This document shows, piece by piece, positions 1 to 7,341 of a stretch of DNA of 64,000 bases; the first letter of the stretch is position 1, and each line of letters opens with the position of its first letter. Both the position numbers and the translations under genes were made by a program. Under the pieces are notes generated by a model. That model saw only the letters and a list, made by a program, of their open reading frames with translations. It was not told the DNA's origin and searched no databases. Source of the stretch: Psychrobacillus psychrodurans (GTDB lineage: Bacteria > Bacillota > Bacilli > Bacillales_A > Planococcaceae); assembly GCA_900114885.1 (NCBI GenBank), contig FOUN01000001.1, positions 310,001-374,000 of the forward strand. Reading direction: 5' to 3'.

Positions 1-342
1 TGGGTGACGATTGAGCAACCGCGTAATATCGAACAAATCATTCCCAAAATCCAAAAAGATGATGGCATCCTATGGGATTGCGTCACGACCTGGCTAGCTA
101 ATGAACTGTATGAAGGTCAAATGGAGAAAGTAGAGCAGCAGCTATACGAGACAATAGACCAGCTATTAAAAAAAACAAAGATAGTCGTAATTGTTTCAAA
201 TGAAGTACTCGATGAACCTGTATCAAAGTATGAATTTACAGCTCTATATCAAGCGTGGATTGGGCAAATCCATCAAAAGCTTGTTTCGAAGGCAGATCAT
301 GCCTTCGAAATGGAATATGGCGTCAGTCATCAGTGGAAATGA
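1..342 (+). CDS. cobU: Adenosylcobinamide kinase/guanylyltransferase, C-terminal part (cut by window edge)
   Basis: CobU phosphorylates adenosylcobinamide and then transfers GMP to it, late in cobalamin salvage. The reading frame is open to base 1. The visible residues match the second half of CobU: the TIEQP segment, the DCVTTWLANELYE motif (family DCLTxWLxN) and VVIVSNEV, followed by a C-terminal helix pattern. The P-loop and the guanylylated-histidine region would lie upstream of the window. A GTG at position 4 lacks a ribosome binding site and would exclude conserved sequence, so I treat the gene as 5'-truncated by the window. It is followed 9 bp later by the CobQ-like gene, in one operon with cobS and cobC. 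Confidence 0.8.
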   Translation, partial: WVTIEQPRNIEQIIPKIQKDDGILWDCVTTWLANELYEGQMEKVEQQLYETIDQLLKKTKIVVIVSNEVLDEPVSKYEFTALYQAWIGQIHQKLVSKADHAFEMEYGVSHQWK

Positions 343-351
343 GGGATATAG

Positions 352-1182
352 ATGAAGGGCTTAATGGTCCAAGGTACTGCTTCTAGTGTAGGGAAAAGTT
401 TGGTTTGTACAGCTATTTGTCGACTACTTGCTAATGAAGGAAAGCAAGTAGCCCCCTTTAAATCGCAAAATATGTCGAGCTTAAGCATCCATACAGAAGA
501 TGGGTTGGAAATAAGTGTCTCGCAATCTTTGCAGGCAAGAGCTGCAAAAATCTCTTATTTAGCCGAAATGAATCCCATATTATTAAAGCCAGCGAGGAAC
601 TTGGAGTCAGATATAATTGTTTTAGGAAGAAAGTTGGATAGAATGAGTGGCATGCGCTACAGGGAACAATTTTTTGAAAAAGGGCAAGAACTCATTAAAA
701 ATAGTTTGAATTTGCTGTCTGAATCCTATGAGTATTTGATATTAGAAGGTGCTGGCAGTCCTGTTGAAGTAAATTTACGTGATCGTGAATTAGTAAATAT
801 GCGTGTTGCTGATCTGGCAGATGTTCCAGTTATATTAGTAGCTAATATTGAGTTTGGTGGCGTGTTTGCTTCAATTGTTGGCACACTTGCACTACTTCCA
901 GAAGTACAAAGAGCACGTGTAAAAGGAATTATTATTAACAAGTTTCAGGGAGACATTTCTCTATTTGAGGATGGAATCGATTTCATCGAGACTTATACAG
1001 GAATAGATGTTTTAGGAGTCATCCCTTATTTTTTAAATGAATTCGAAGAAGAAGACGGCGAAGAAAAAAGCGGACAAAAGGCATCAGATGAACAAATTAA
1101 TGAATGGGCATACCATTTTAAAAAGCATGTACAATGGGAGAAAGTATTAAGCCTATTAAAGAATGATGTGGTGGGAAAATGA
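352..1182 (+). CDS. CobQ/CbiP-like ATPase lacking the glutamine amidotransferase domain
   Basis: Cobyric acid synthase normally has an N-terminal ATP-binding amidoligase domain and a C-terminal class I glutaminase domain, about 480-510 residues in all. This protein has 276 residues. It keeps the ATPase half: P-loop VQGTASSVGKS (residues 6-16), PFKSQNM, MNPILLKP, EGAGSPVEVNLRDRE, and GVFASIVGTLALL followed by KGIIINKF. The sequence then runs from VLGVIPY through an acidic linker to INEWAYHFKKHVQWEKVLSLL, which resembles the extreme C-terminal helix of CobQ. The glutaminase domain thus looks internally lost, with no frameshift. The usual QNMALNS loop reads QNMSSLS. The gene overlaps cobS by 4 bp. 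Its function is uncertain: either an amidoligase using another ammonia source or a repurposed ATPase. Confidence 0.75.
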   Translation: MKGLMVQGTASSVGKSLVCTAICRLLANEGKQVAPFKSQNMSSLSIHTEDGLEISVSQSLQARAAKISYLAEMNPILLKPARNLESDIIVLGRKLDRMSGMRYREQFFEKGQELIKNSLNLLSESYEYLILEGAGSPVEVNLRDRELVNMRVADLADVPVILVANIEFGGVFASIVGTLALLPEVQRARVKGIIINKFQGDISLFEDGIDFIETYTGIDVLGVIPYFLNEFEEEDGEEKSGQKASDEQINEWAYHFKKHVQWEKVLSLLKNDVVGK

Positions 1183-1928
1183 GGAGCATTTTGTTGGCAC
1201 TTCAATTTTTTACGGTCATTCCAGTAAATAAAAACCTGCCGATGGAAAAACGAGCAATTACAGGGATGTACAGTATTTTTCCTTGGATAGGGGCAGGCAT
1301 TGGAGCAATTGCTTGTTTAGTCCTCTACTTTGAATGGAGTCCACTAATGACAGGGTTTAGTATTGTACTTCTAGGGGCTGTGCTATCTGGAGGACTTCAT
1401 ATGGACGGATATATCGACACATCGGATGCATTCTTTTCATACAAAGATCGATTGAAGCGATTCGAAATACTAGAGGATCCGCGAGTGGGTGCTTTTGGTG
1501 TAATGGCGGTTGTGTTCTTAGTTATTGGTAAAGTAATTATTATATCTGAAGTATTATCGACAGAATCCTTTCACTGGATTTTCGTTATGCTTATCCCATT
1601 TTTCTCTAGAGCTCTACTTGGAATCCTATTTTCAGTAACGAACAGTGCTAAAACGAGTGGACTTGCTTATTATTTCAAGGGAAAAATGAATGTCAATGTC
1701 GTTACAATTGCAACAGCATGTCACTTTTTCGTCGGCCTTGTAGTTTTAGGATGGATGACCAATTGGGTGGTTTCTGTCACTATAGCCGCCGTGTTATTTG
1801 CATTTATTTGTTTGTTCCGCAGTTGGGTATTGAAAAACTTCGGTGGAGTTACTGGGGATTTACTTGGTGCAAGCGTCGAAATTTCGGAGGTTTTGCTATG
1901 GCTAACCCTTTTGCTATTGTTCTCGTAA
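1179..1928 (+). CDS. cobS: Adenosylcobinamide-GDP ribazoletransferase (cobalamin-5'-phosphate synthase)
   Basis: CobS is a membrane enzyme that joins AdoCbi-GDP to alpha-ribazole(-phosphate), closing the lower ligand loop of cobalamin. The 249 residues are hydrophobic with several membrane segments. They carry the family signature GGLHMDGYIDTSDAF (residues 71-85), the following DPRVGAFG, and a C-terminal GGVTGDLLGASVEISE. Length is normal. The start ATG overlaps the preceding stop (ATGA), and cobC begins inside the last 31 bp of this gene, so translation is probably coupled. Substrates would come from CobU and from CblS, both in this operon. Confidence 0.92.
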   Translation: MRSILLALQFFTVIPVNKNLPMEKRAITGMYSIFPWIGAGIGAIACLVLYFEWSPLMTGFSIVLLGAVLSGGLHMDGYIDTSDAFFSYKDRLKRFEILEDPRVGAFGVMAVVFLVIGKVIIISEVLSTESFHWIFVMLIPFFSRALLGILFSVTNSAKTSGLAYYFKGKMNVNVVTIATACHFFVGLVVLGWMTNWVVSVTIAAVLFAFICLFRSWVLKNFGGVTGDLLGASVEISEVLLWLTLLLLFS

Positions 1929-2497
1929 GGCATTTTCCAACACAAGGAAATCGAGAAAAAAAGTATATCGGCTGGACTGACGAACCAATCATTACTGGAA
2001 TGAAAACGAAAAAAATTTCTTTTGAAACTAAACAAATAATTGGCAGCGACTTAATGCGTTGCAAGCAAACAGCAGCGAAAATTTTTAGTGGAGTTCCTTA
2101 TATTGAGAATTCAAATTTTCGAGAATGCTCCTTTGGTGATTGGGAACAAAAAACATATAATGAGTTAAAAGATGAAGCTCAATACAGAAATTGGCTTGAT
2201 GATCCGAGGCAAATAGCCCCACCAAACGGAGAGTCAATGCAAGCAATGGAAAAACGGGTGCTAGAAGCCTTATTAGAAACAGTCGACAAGGTAGAGCAGC
2301 CGATAATCGTTACGCATGGTGGACCTATTCGTTTTATACTGACCAAGTTTGCAAATATAGAAAAGAGTTTTTGGGATTGGGAAGTACCTCACGGGATTAT
2401 GTTTACATTGCATTGGCCGGATAAAAAAGCTGTATTGGAGGGGGAACGATGCATGTCATTTTCGGTGGAGCATTTAATGGAAAACGAGCGTATGTAG
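1898..2497 (+). CDS. cobC: Alpha-ribazole phosphatase-like histidine phosphatase
   Basis: CobC belongs to the histidine phosphatase (phosphoglycerate mutase-like) superfamily and removes the 5' phosphate of alpha-ribazole phosphate or cobalamin phosphate. I chose the ATG at 1898 because CGGAGG lies 7 bp upstream and the protein then begins MANPFAIVLVRH. The catalytic motif reads RHF instead of the usual RHG (residues 11-13). Other family elements are present: YIGWTDEPI, the SDLMRCKQTA segment, ECSFGDWE, and the second catalytic histidine in VTHGGPIRF. The protein has 199 residues, normal for the family. It overlaps both cobS and the next gene. Confidence 0.85.
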   Translation: MANPFAIVLVRHFPTQGNREKKYIGWTDEPIITGMKTKKISFETKQIIGSDLMRCKQTAAKIFSGVPYIENSNFRECSFGDWEQKTYNELKDEAQYRNWLDDPRQIAPPNGESMQAMEKRVLEALLETVDKVEQPIIVTHGGPIRFILTKFANIEKSFWDWEVPHGIMFTLHWPDKKAVLEGERCMSFSVEHLMENERM

Positions 2498-2850
2498 AGA
2501 ATATGATACAAGGTCGTAAAGCTCAGTGGCTAGATGCAGAACTAGAAGTGCTTGTTTTATTACCAGATGTAGAAGTGGTTGTTATTCTTGGAGTTGAAAA
2601 TCTGCTAGAATCAAAAGGCAAAAAGTTAATCGAAAAATTGGAAATATGGGATAAACAAGCGGAAGTAATAGTTATAGCAACGGAAATCGGACGTGGAATT
2701 GTACCGATGGATGCAAGTATGCGCAAACTTCGGGATGATGTTGGTCGATTTTATCAGCAGCTTTTTACAAAGGCATCACGTGTAACGCGAATTTGGTATG
2801 GTATTTCACAAACATTAAAGGGAGATGAGCAAATTGAAAATTTACACTAA
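2449..2850 (+). CDS. Short, degenerate CobU-family paralogue
   Basis: This 133-residue protein is a second CobU relative in the same operon. Its N terminus MHVIFGGAFNGKRAYVE aligns with the CobU P-loop GGARSGKS, but the residue after the Walker lysine is Arg rather than Ser/Thr. Its C-terminal half, with TEIGRGIVPMDASMRKLRDDVGRFYQ, is a clear match to the CobU segment EVGxGIVPxxxxxRxFRDxxGR. The central region is missing: no HRxRRPxxW guanylylation site and no DCLTxWLxN motif. The RBS GGAGGGGG precedes the ATG. It overlaps cobC by 49 bp and the adenosyltransferase by 26 bp. Activity is doubtful, and it could act as a partner of the full CobU upstream. Confidence 0.7.
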   Translation: MHVIFGGAFNGKRAYVENMIQGRKAQWLDAELEVLVLLPDVEVVVILGVENLLESKGKKLIEKLEIWDKQAEVIVIATEIGRGIVPMDASMRKLRDDVGRFYQQLFTKASRVTRIWYGISQTLKGDEQIENLH

Positions 2851-3424
2851 AACTGGAGACAAAGGACAAACAGGTTTGATCGGGGGAAGAACGGACAAAG
2901 ACGATATCCGAGTGGAAGCTTATGGAACAATTGATGAAGTGAATTCATTTATTGGAAAAGCAGTAACAGAGCTAGATCCAGCGAAATTTGCGGATATATT
3001 AGAAGATTTAGAAACGATACAGCATGAGCTATTTGACTGTGGTGGAGACCTTGCAAATGTTTCAAATCGTCGTGTATATAAAATGACTGACGAAGCAATC
3101 GATGCGATGGAAAAAAGAATCGATGTACTAGTAGAAGAAGGTCCAGTTTTGGAGAGATTCATCCTACCAGGCGGAACTTCCGCTGCTGCAACACTTCATA
3201 TAGCTCGCACAATTACTAGACGTGCAGAGCGTTTGACGGTGACGTTAACGAAAACACAAGAGGATGTACCAACAGTAGTACAACGGTACTTAAACCGTTT
3301 GTCCGATTATTTATTTGCAGCTGCTCGCGTGGCAAATGTGAGAGAAAACGTATCGGACGTTGAATACGTACGAAGTGCAAAAGTATTTAAAAACGTAGGA
3401 AGCGAGAAGAAAGAAAAGGAGTAA
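2825..3424 (+). CDS. yvqK: PduO-type ATP:cob(I)alamin adenosyltransferase
   Basis: The enzyme adenosylates cob(I)alamin or cobinamide to make the coenzyme B12 form used by mutases such as IcmF encoded downstream. The 199 residues contain the ATP-binding N-terminal motif YTKTGDKGQTGLIGG (about 7-21), then AYGTIDEVNSFIG, and the helical signature RRAERLTVTL with YLNRLSDYLFAAAR near the C terminus, all typical of the PduO/YvqK trimeric four-helix family. The start ATG lies within the end of the previous gene, so expression is coupled. The gene is followed 6 bp later by cblT. Confidence 0.93.
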   Translation: MSKLKIYTKTGDKGQTGLIGGRTDKDDIRVEAYGTIDEVNSFIGKAVTELDPAKFADILEDLETIQHELFDCGGDLANVSNRRVYKMTDEAIDAMEKRIDVLVEEGPVLERFILPGGTSAAATLHIARTITRRAERLTVTLTKTQEDVPTVVQRYLNRLSDYLFAAARVANVRENVSDVEYVRSAKVFKNVGSEKKEKE

Positions 3425-3430
3425 CAATAT

Positions 3431-3913
3431 ATGAAACTTCGATTACTAACACTTGCAGCTATGTTTGCAGCACTATGTGCAATCGGGGCATTTATTAAGG
3501 TTCCAGTTGGCATCGGAAGTGCAGCCCTGGATACAGTACCTGCACTTATATCAGTATCCTTTCTGCCTCCAATTTATGCGGGAGCAGTATCGTTAATTGG
3601 GCACTTGTCCTCCTCTTTATATGCAGGGTTTCCGCTAGGTCCATTGCACTTAATCATTGCTGCAGAAATGTTCGTCATTTTATTCGTATACACAAAGTTA
3701 CACAAAGCAGGGCATCATGCATGGAAATGGATTTTCTTTATTTTTGCAAATAGTGTGCTAGCAACCCTTCCGTTTTACTGGATTATTTCACCGGCATTCT
3801 TTGCGGCGGCACTTCCAGGCATCACACTTGCGACTATATTAAATGCATCAATCGCTATGATTGTCTCACCAGTGGTGGAACGAGTAATGAAAAGGATGAA
3901 AACTCATGCGTAA
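3431..3913 (+). CDS. cblT: Alpha-ribazole ECF transporter substrate-binding subunit
   Basis: This 160-residue membrane protein has about five hydrophobic segments and the look of an ECF-type S component (small, MKLRLLTLAAMFAALCAIGAF start, GSAALDTVPALI, charged C terminus). In Listeria and Geobacillus the pair CblT/CblS imports alpha-ribazole and phosphorylates it for cobalamin lower-loop assembly. The tight coupling here to a kinase-like gene, inside a cobU-cobS-cobC operon, supports that identity over a vitamin or biotin S component. No ECF ATPase subunits are encoded nearby, so it would share the general EcfA/A'/T module. The specific substrate is inferred from context. Confidence 0.75.
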   Translation: MKLRLLTLAAMFAALCAIGAFIKVPVGIGSAALDTVPALISVSFLPPIYAGAVSLIGHLSSSLYAGFPLGPLHLIIAAEMFVILFVYTKLHKAGHHAWKWIFFIFANSVLATLPFYWIISPAFFAAALPGITLATILNASIAMIVSPVVERVMKRMKTHA

Positions 3914-4568
3914 TGCTATTTTATTGCCAAATGGCTTCGTTTTGACGACGGATAACTCCGCAGGCATCGGCGAAAAAAAGGCCGATATAGTTTCAACACC
4001 AGACGAAATAGTTTCCTATTTCGCAGCAAGAGTCGCATTACTAGAACAATGGGCAGCTGGTGCAACTCCAGTATCCATAGTAGTTCATAACTTCTCAGGA
4101 AATCAAAGCTGGGGCAAATATGTCGTCGGAATAGAAAAGCTATTTAACGAAGTCGGTGTAAAGTGCCCGGAAATTACCGGCAGCAGTGAGACAAATGTGG
4201 AAACGCTACAGTCAGCAATCGCTGTGACAATACTAGGTGAGCAACAAATTGAAAACTCTAATGAAATTCGCTGGTATGTTTATGGTAAGCCAAGTGTCGG
4301 TGAAGAAGTCATTAGCGATGGCGATAAAATCGCTGACTTGAAAAAAATTAGTGAAGCAATAAGTCTTGGGCTAGTGCATCAGGTGTGGCCAGTAGGATCT
4401 ACGGGAATAAAAGGCGAATGCGAACGACTTGGGCTGAAAGTCTATTTAGTTGATTGGGATGTAGAAAAATCTGCAGGACCAGCTACAACTGTGTTACTTG
4501 GAATTGATATTATTAAAGAAAAAGAAGCAAAACTTCATTTTGGCGATTATTTTGAGGCTATCTCATAA
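3906..4568 (+). CDS. cblS: Alpha-ribazole kinase
   Basis: CblS converts imported alpha-ribazole to alpha-ribazole-5'-phosphate, replacing CobT in organisms that do not activate dimethylbenzimidazole themselves. The 220-residue protein starts MRNAILLPNGFVLTTDNSAGIGEKKAD. That start and the glycine-rich TGSSETN segment near residue 95 resemble the AIR-synthase/PurM-like fold described for this kinase. It overlaps cblT by 8 bp and is the last gene of the cobalamin operon. The call rests on context plus fold-like motifs. A generic PurM-like protein is the alternative. Confidence 0.72.
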   Translation: MRNAILLPNGFVLTTDNSAGIGEKKADIVSTPDEIVSYFAARVALLEQWAAGATPVSIVVHNFSGNQSWGKYVVGIEKLFNEVGVKCPEITGSSETNVETLQSAIAVTILGEQQIENSNEIRWYVYGKPSVGEEVISDGDKIADLKKISEAISLGLVHQVWPVGSTGIKGECERLGLKVYLVDWDVEKSAGPATTVLLGIDIIKEKEAKLHFGDYFEAIS

Positions 4569-4586
4569 GGAGATGGCTTTTTGTTT
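4557..4586 (+). terminator. Intrinsic terminator of the cobalamin operon
   Basis: A stem of about 9 bp (GGCTATCTC pairing with GAGATGGCT, one G-U) forms across the cblS stop codon, which sits in the loop. A T-run follows immediately. Confidence 0.7.
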
Positions 4587-4631
4587 TGGAGAAATATGCT
4601 CCCTCTTTCGTATAAGGGTGATATTTAATAA

Positions 4632-4745
4632 TTTACTTGCTCTCGCCAGTCATTTACTTGCGTTCTCTGTTGCTTTACTAGCTTTCAATATATAAATACT
4701 TACGGATGGACTATGATTACTTGCGCTTGTATTGAATTTACTTGC
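4632..4745 (+). repeat. 21-bp phased TACTTGC array (six units)
   Basis: The 9-mer TTTACTTGC or a close variant starts at 4632, 4653, 4674, 4695, 4716 and 4737, exactly 21 bp apart each time, while the intervening 12 bases are unrelated. A different core, CTYTCGTATA, occurs at 4791 and 4812, again 21 bp apart, and once at 4604. The rest of the 459-bp gap up to fadF holds the operon terminator on the left and the fadF promoter on the right. Confidence 0.85.
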
Positions 4746-4914
4746 TTTAAGGATAATTATTCCATAATTTTGATCTTGAAAAGTGGAAATCTCTCGTATA
4801 AGTTGGCATTACTTTCGTATAGAACGTATTCCTACACGATAAATTTTTAACTTCAGTAAACATCCAATTTACAGAAAAAAATACAAAATTCGCATCAATC
4901 CGAATAAATAACTG

Positions 4915-4943
4915 TTGACTGAATGCTCATTCAGTTTTAATAT
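4915..4943 (+). promoter_or_regulatory. Sigma-A promoter of fadF with overlapping FadR-like operator
   Basis: TTGACT (4915-4920) and TAATAT (4938-4943) are separated by exactly 17 bp. Overlapping the -35 and filling the spacer is the near-perfect palindrome ACTGAATGCTCATTCAGT (4918-4935). It matches the TGAATGAnTAnTCATTCA pattern known for the TetR-family fatty-acid regulator FadR of Bacillus. Binding there would block RNA polymerase. The TetR gene at 11.8 kb in the same cluster is the obvious candidate repressor, relieved by acyl-CoA. Confidence 0.8.
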
Positions 4944-5027
4944 GGAATTACTTATATATTAGTTAAAGAATCTAATGTATTATTCTATTCATAAAATCAT
5001 TTTACAACTCAGAGGGGGAGAAATAAG

Positions 5028-7184
5028 ATGAATCCATTGTTAATCGCAAACTGGGTACTGTTCATCGCAGTAATCTTGTATGCTTTAGGATTGTTCGCAT
5101 ATTTGTTGAAAACAAGATATACGTACATCAAACTAGGGAAGAAAGTCGAATTTGAAGATAATGTGAAGGAAAGACTTCGCAAAATTTGGGTGTATGTTTT
5201 TGGTCAAAAGAAACTATTAAAAGATAAAAAGAGTGGAGCAATTCACGTTATGTTCTTCTATGGTTTCTTACTTGTACAACTAAGTGCTATTGATTTTATT
5301 TGGAAAGGCTTAGCACCTGGTTCACATTTACCGCTTGGACCATTGTATCCAGCATTTACGTTTTTTGAAGAAATTGTTACCTTAGTAATTTTAGTTGCTG
5401 TCGTTTGGGCATTCTACCGTCGTTATATTGAAAAGTTAGTTCGCTTAAAGCGCGGGTGGAAAAGTGGCTTGGTGCTAATTTTCATCGGCGGATTGATGGT
5501 TTCCGTTTTAGTTGGTAACGGTATGGCAATGATTTGGCATGGTCACGAAGCAACTTGGTCAGAGCCAGTCGCATCTTCTATGGCGTTTATTTTTAGCTGG
5601 TTACCTGAAGCTGCTGCAATAACGGTATTTTATATCATGTGGTGGGTACATTTATTATTCCTACTGTCATTCTTAGTGTATGTACCACAATCAAAGCATT
5701 TCCATTTAATCACAGGACCTGCAAATGTATACTTCCACCGTTTAGACAAAGTGGGTAGATTACGTCCTATTAATTTTGAAGAGGAAGAGAACGAAGACCC
5801 AGAAGCTGAAGAAGAAATGCCTTCATTCGGGGTAGGTCGTATTCAAGACTTTACGCAAGCACAAATGATTGACTTCTACGCTTGTGTGGAATGTGGGCGC
5901 TGTACGAATATGTGTCCCGCAACTGGAACAGGGAAAATGCTATCTCCAATGGACTTAATCGTGAAGCTGCGTGATCACTTAACATTTACTGGAGCAGTTG
6001 AAACGAAGAAAAAACCTTGGGTACCAGCACTAGCTTTCCAAGGAACAAAAGGCAATCAGCTTGCGATGGCTGCTGGAGCAGAAGGAGCAGTAATCGAAGA
6101 TATTTATAGCCCATCTCTAATTGGAGATGTCATTACTGAAGAAGAAATTTGGGCTTGTACAACTTGTCGTAACTGTGAAGACCAATGTCCAGTTATGAAC
6201 GAGCATGTAGATAAAATTATTGACCTTCGCCGTTACCTAGTAATGACAGAAGGAAAAGTAAATCCGGATGCACAACGCGCAATGACGAATATCGAGCGCC
6301 AAGGAAATCCATGGGGACTTAACCGTAAAGAAAAAGAAAACTGGAGAGATGCACGTCCTGATATTCATATTCCAACAGTGAAGGAAGTATCTAAAGCTGG
6401 CGAAGAGTTTGAATACCTATTCTGGGTTGGTTCGATGGGATCATTTGATAACCGTTCGCAAAAAATTGCATTATCATTTGCCCACTTGATGAACGAAGCT
6501 GGAGTGAAATTTGCTATTCTTGGTAATAAAGAAAAGAACTCTGGGGATACACCACGTCGCTTAGGGAACGAGTTTTTATTCCAAGAGCTTGCAGGATCAA
6601 ATATTTCAGAATTTGAAAAAGCAGGGGTAACGAAGATTGTCACGATCGACCCACATGCATATAATATCTTTAAAAATGAATATGGTGATTTTGGATGGAA
6701 CGGAGAAGTGCTCCATCATACAGAAATGCTATATGATCTAGTGCAAGAAGGTCGATTGAAACCGCAATACGCAGTGGAAGAAACCATTACGTTCCATGAT
6801 TCATGTTACTTAGGACGCTACAATGATGTATACGATGCACCTCGTGAGGTATTAAAAGCAATCCCTGGCGTTAAGCTAGTCGAGATGGATCGCAATCGCG
6901 AAACGGGTATGTGCTGTGGAGCTGGTGGCGGACTGATGTGGATGGAAGAACATGTTGGAAACCGTGTGAACGTAGCTCGTACAGAACAAGCATTAGAAGT
7001 AAATCCAACAATTATATCTTCTGGATGTCCTTATTGCTTAACAATGTTATCAGATGGAACGAAAGCGAAGGAAGTTGAAGAAACAGTTGGCACATATGAT
7101 ATTGCTGAACTTCTGGAGAAATCGGTATTCGGAGAATTCATTCCACCTGTGGAAGAGGAAGATTTAGAGCCTATCGTTCAATAG
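5028..7184 (+). CDS. fadF: FadF-type membrane iron-sulfur oxidoreductase (heterodisulfide reductase-related)
   Basis: This is a probable electron acceptor from the ETF/acyl-CoA dehydrogenase system to the membrane quinone pool during beta-oxidation; the role is inferred from fad-regulon membership of B. subtilis ywjF/fadF. The 718-residue protein has an N-terminal part with about five or six membrane segments (residues 5-230, cytochrome/NarI-like). Two [4Fe-4S] motifs follow, CVECGRCTNMCP (from about 286) and CTTCRNCEDQCP (from about 377). Then come two CCG domains with SCYLGRYN (about 592) and GMCCGAGGG plus SGCPYC near the C terminus. The RBS AGAGGGGGAG precedes the ATG. It heads the lipid catabolic cluster. 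Confidence 0.9.
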   Translation: MNPLLIANWVLFIAVILYALGLFAYLLKTRYTYIKLGKKVEFEDNVKERLRKIWVYVFGQKKLLKDKKSGAIHVMFFYGFLLVQLSAIDFIWKGLAPGSHLPLGPLYPAFTFFEEIVTLVILVAVVWAFYRRYIEKLVRLKRGWKSGLVLIFIGGLMVSVLVGNGMAMIWHGHEATWSEPVASSMAFIFSWLPEAAAITVFYIMWWVHLLFLLSFLVYVPQSKHFHLITGPANVYFHRLDKVGRLRPINFEEEENEDPEAEEEMPSFGVGRIQDFTQAQMIDFYACVECGRCTNMCPATGTGKMLSPMDLIVKLRDHLTFTGAVETKKKPWVPALAFQGTKGNQLAMAAGAEGAVIEDIYSPSLIGDVITEEEIWACTTCRNCEDQCPVMNEHVDKIIDLRRYLVMTEGKVNPDAQRAMTNIERQGNPWGLNRKEKENWRDARPDIHIPTVKEVSKAGEEFEYLFWVGSMGSFDNRSQKIALSFAHLMNEAGVKFAILGNKEKNSGDTPRRLGNEFLFQELAGSNISEFEKAGVTKIVTIDPHAYNIFKNEYGDFGWNGEVLHHTEMLYDLVQEGRLKPQYAVEETITFHDSCYLGRYNDVYDAPREVLKAIPGVKLVEMDRNRETGMCCGAGGGLMWMEEHVGNRVNVARTEQALEVNPTIISSGCPYCLTMLSDGTKAKEVEETVGTYDIAELLEKSVFGEFIPPVEEEDLEPIVQ

Positions 7185-7232
7185 TATATTGCAAATAGTC
7201 TTATAGTTTCGTAAACTATTATTAAATAGCAA

Positions 7233-7258
7233 GGGAGTAAATTTTACTCCCTTTTTTC
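7233..7258 (+). terminator. Terminator after fadF
   Basis: GGGAGTAA, three loop bases and TTACTCCC form an 8-bp perfect stem followed by CTTTTTTCTT. It separates fadF from the thiolase gene, which therefore has its own promoter or relies on readthrough. Confidence 0.85.
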
Positions 7259-7270
7259 TTACTAATGAAA

Positions 7271-7286
7271 TCGAGCGAGCGTTCAG
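7271..7286 (+). promoter_or_regulatory. Possible second TetR/FadR-type operator upstream of thiolase
   Basis: TCGAGCGAGCGTTCAG is an imperfect inverted repeat. Its right half CGTTCAG resembles a FadR half-site and about 4 of 7 positions are mirrored on the left. It sits about 55 bp upstream of the thiolase start. No convincing -35/-10 pair is visible beside it. Confidence 0.35.
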
Positions 7287-7341
7287 TCGTTTTTTATTTT
7301 TTGTAAAGTTGAAAGCGCATACAACGAAAAGGGGGATCTAC

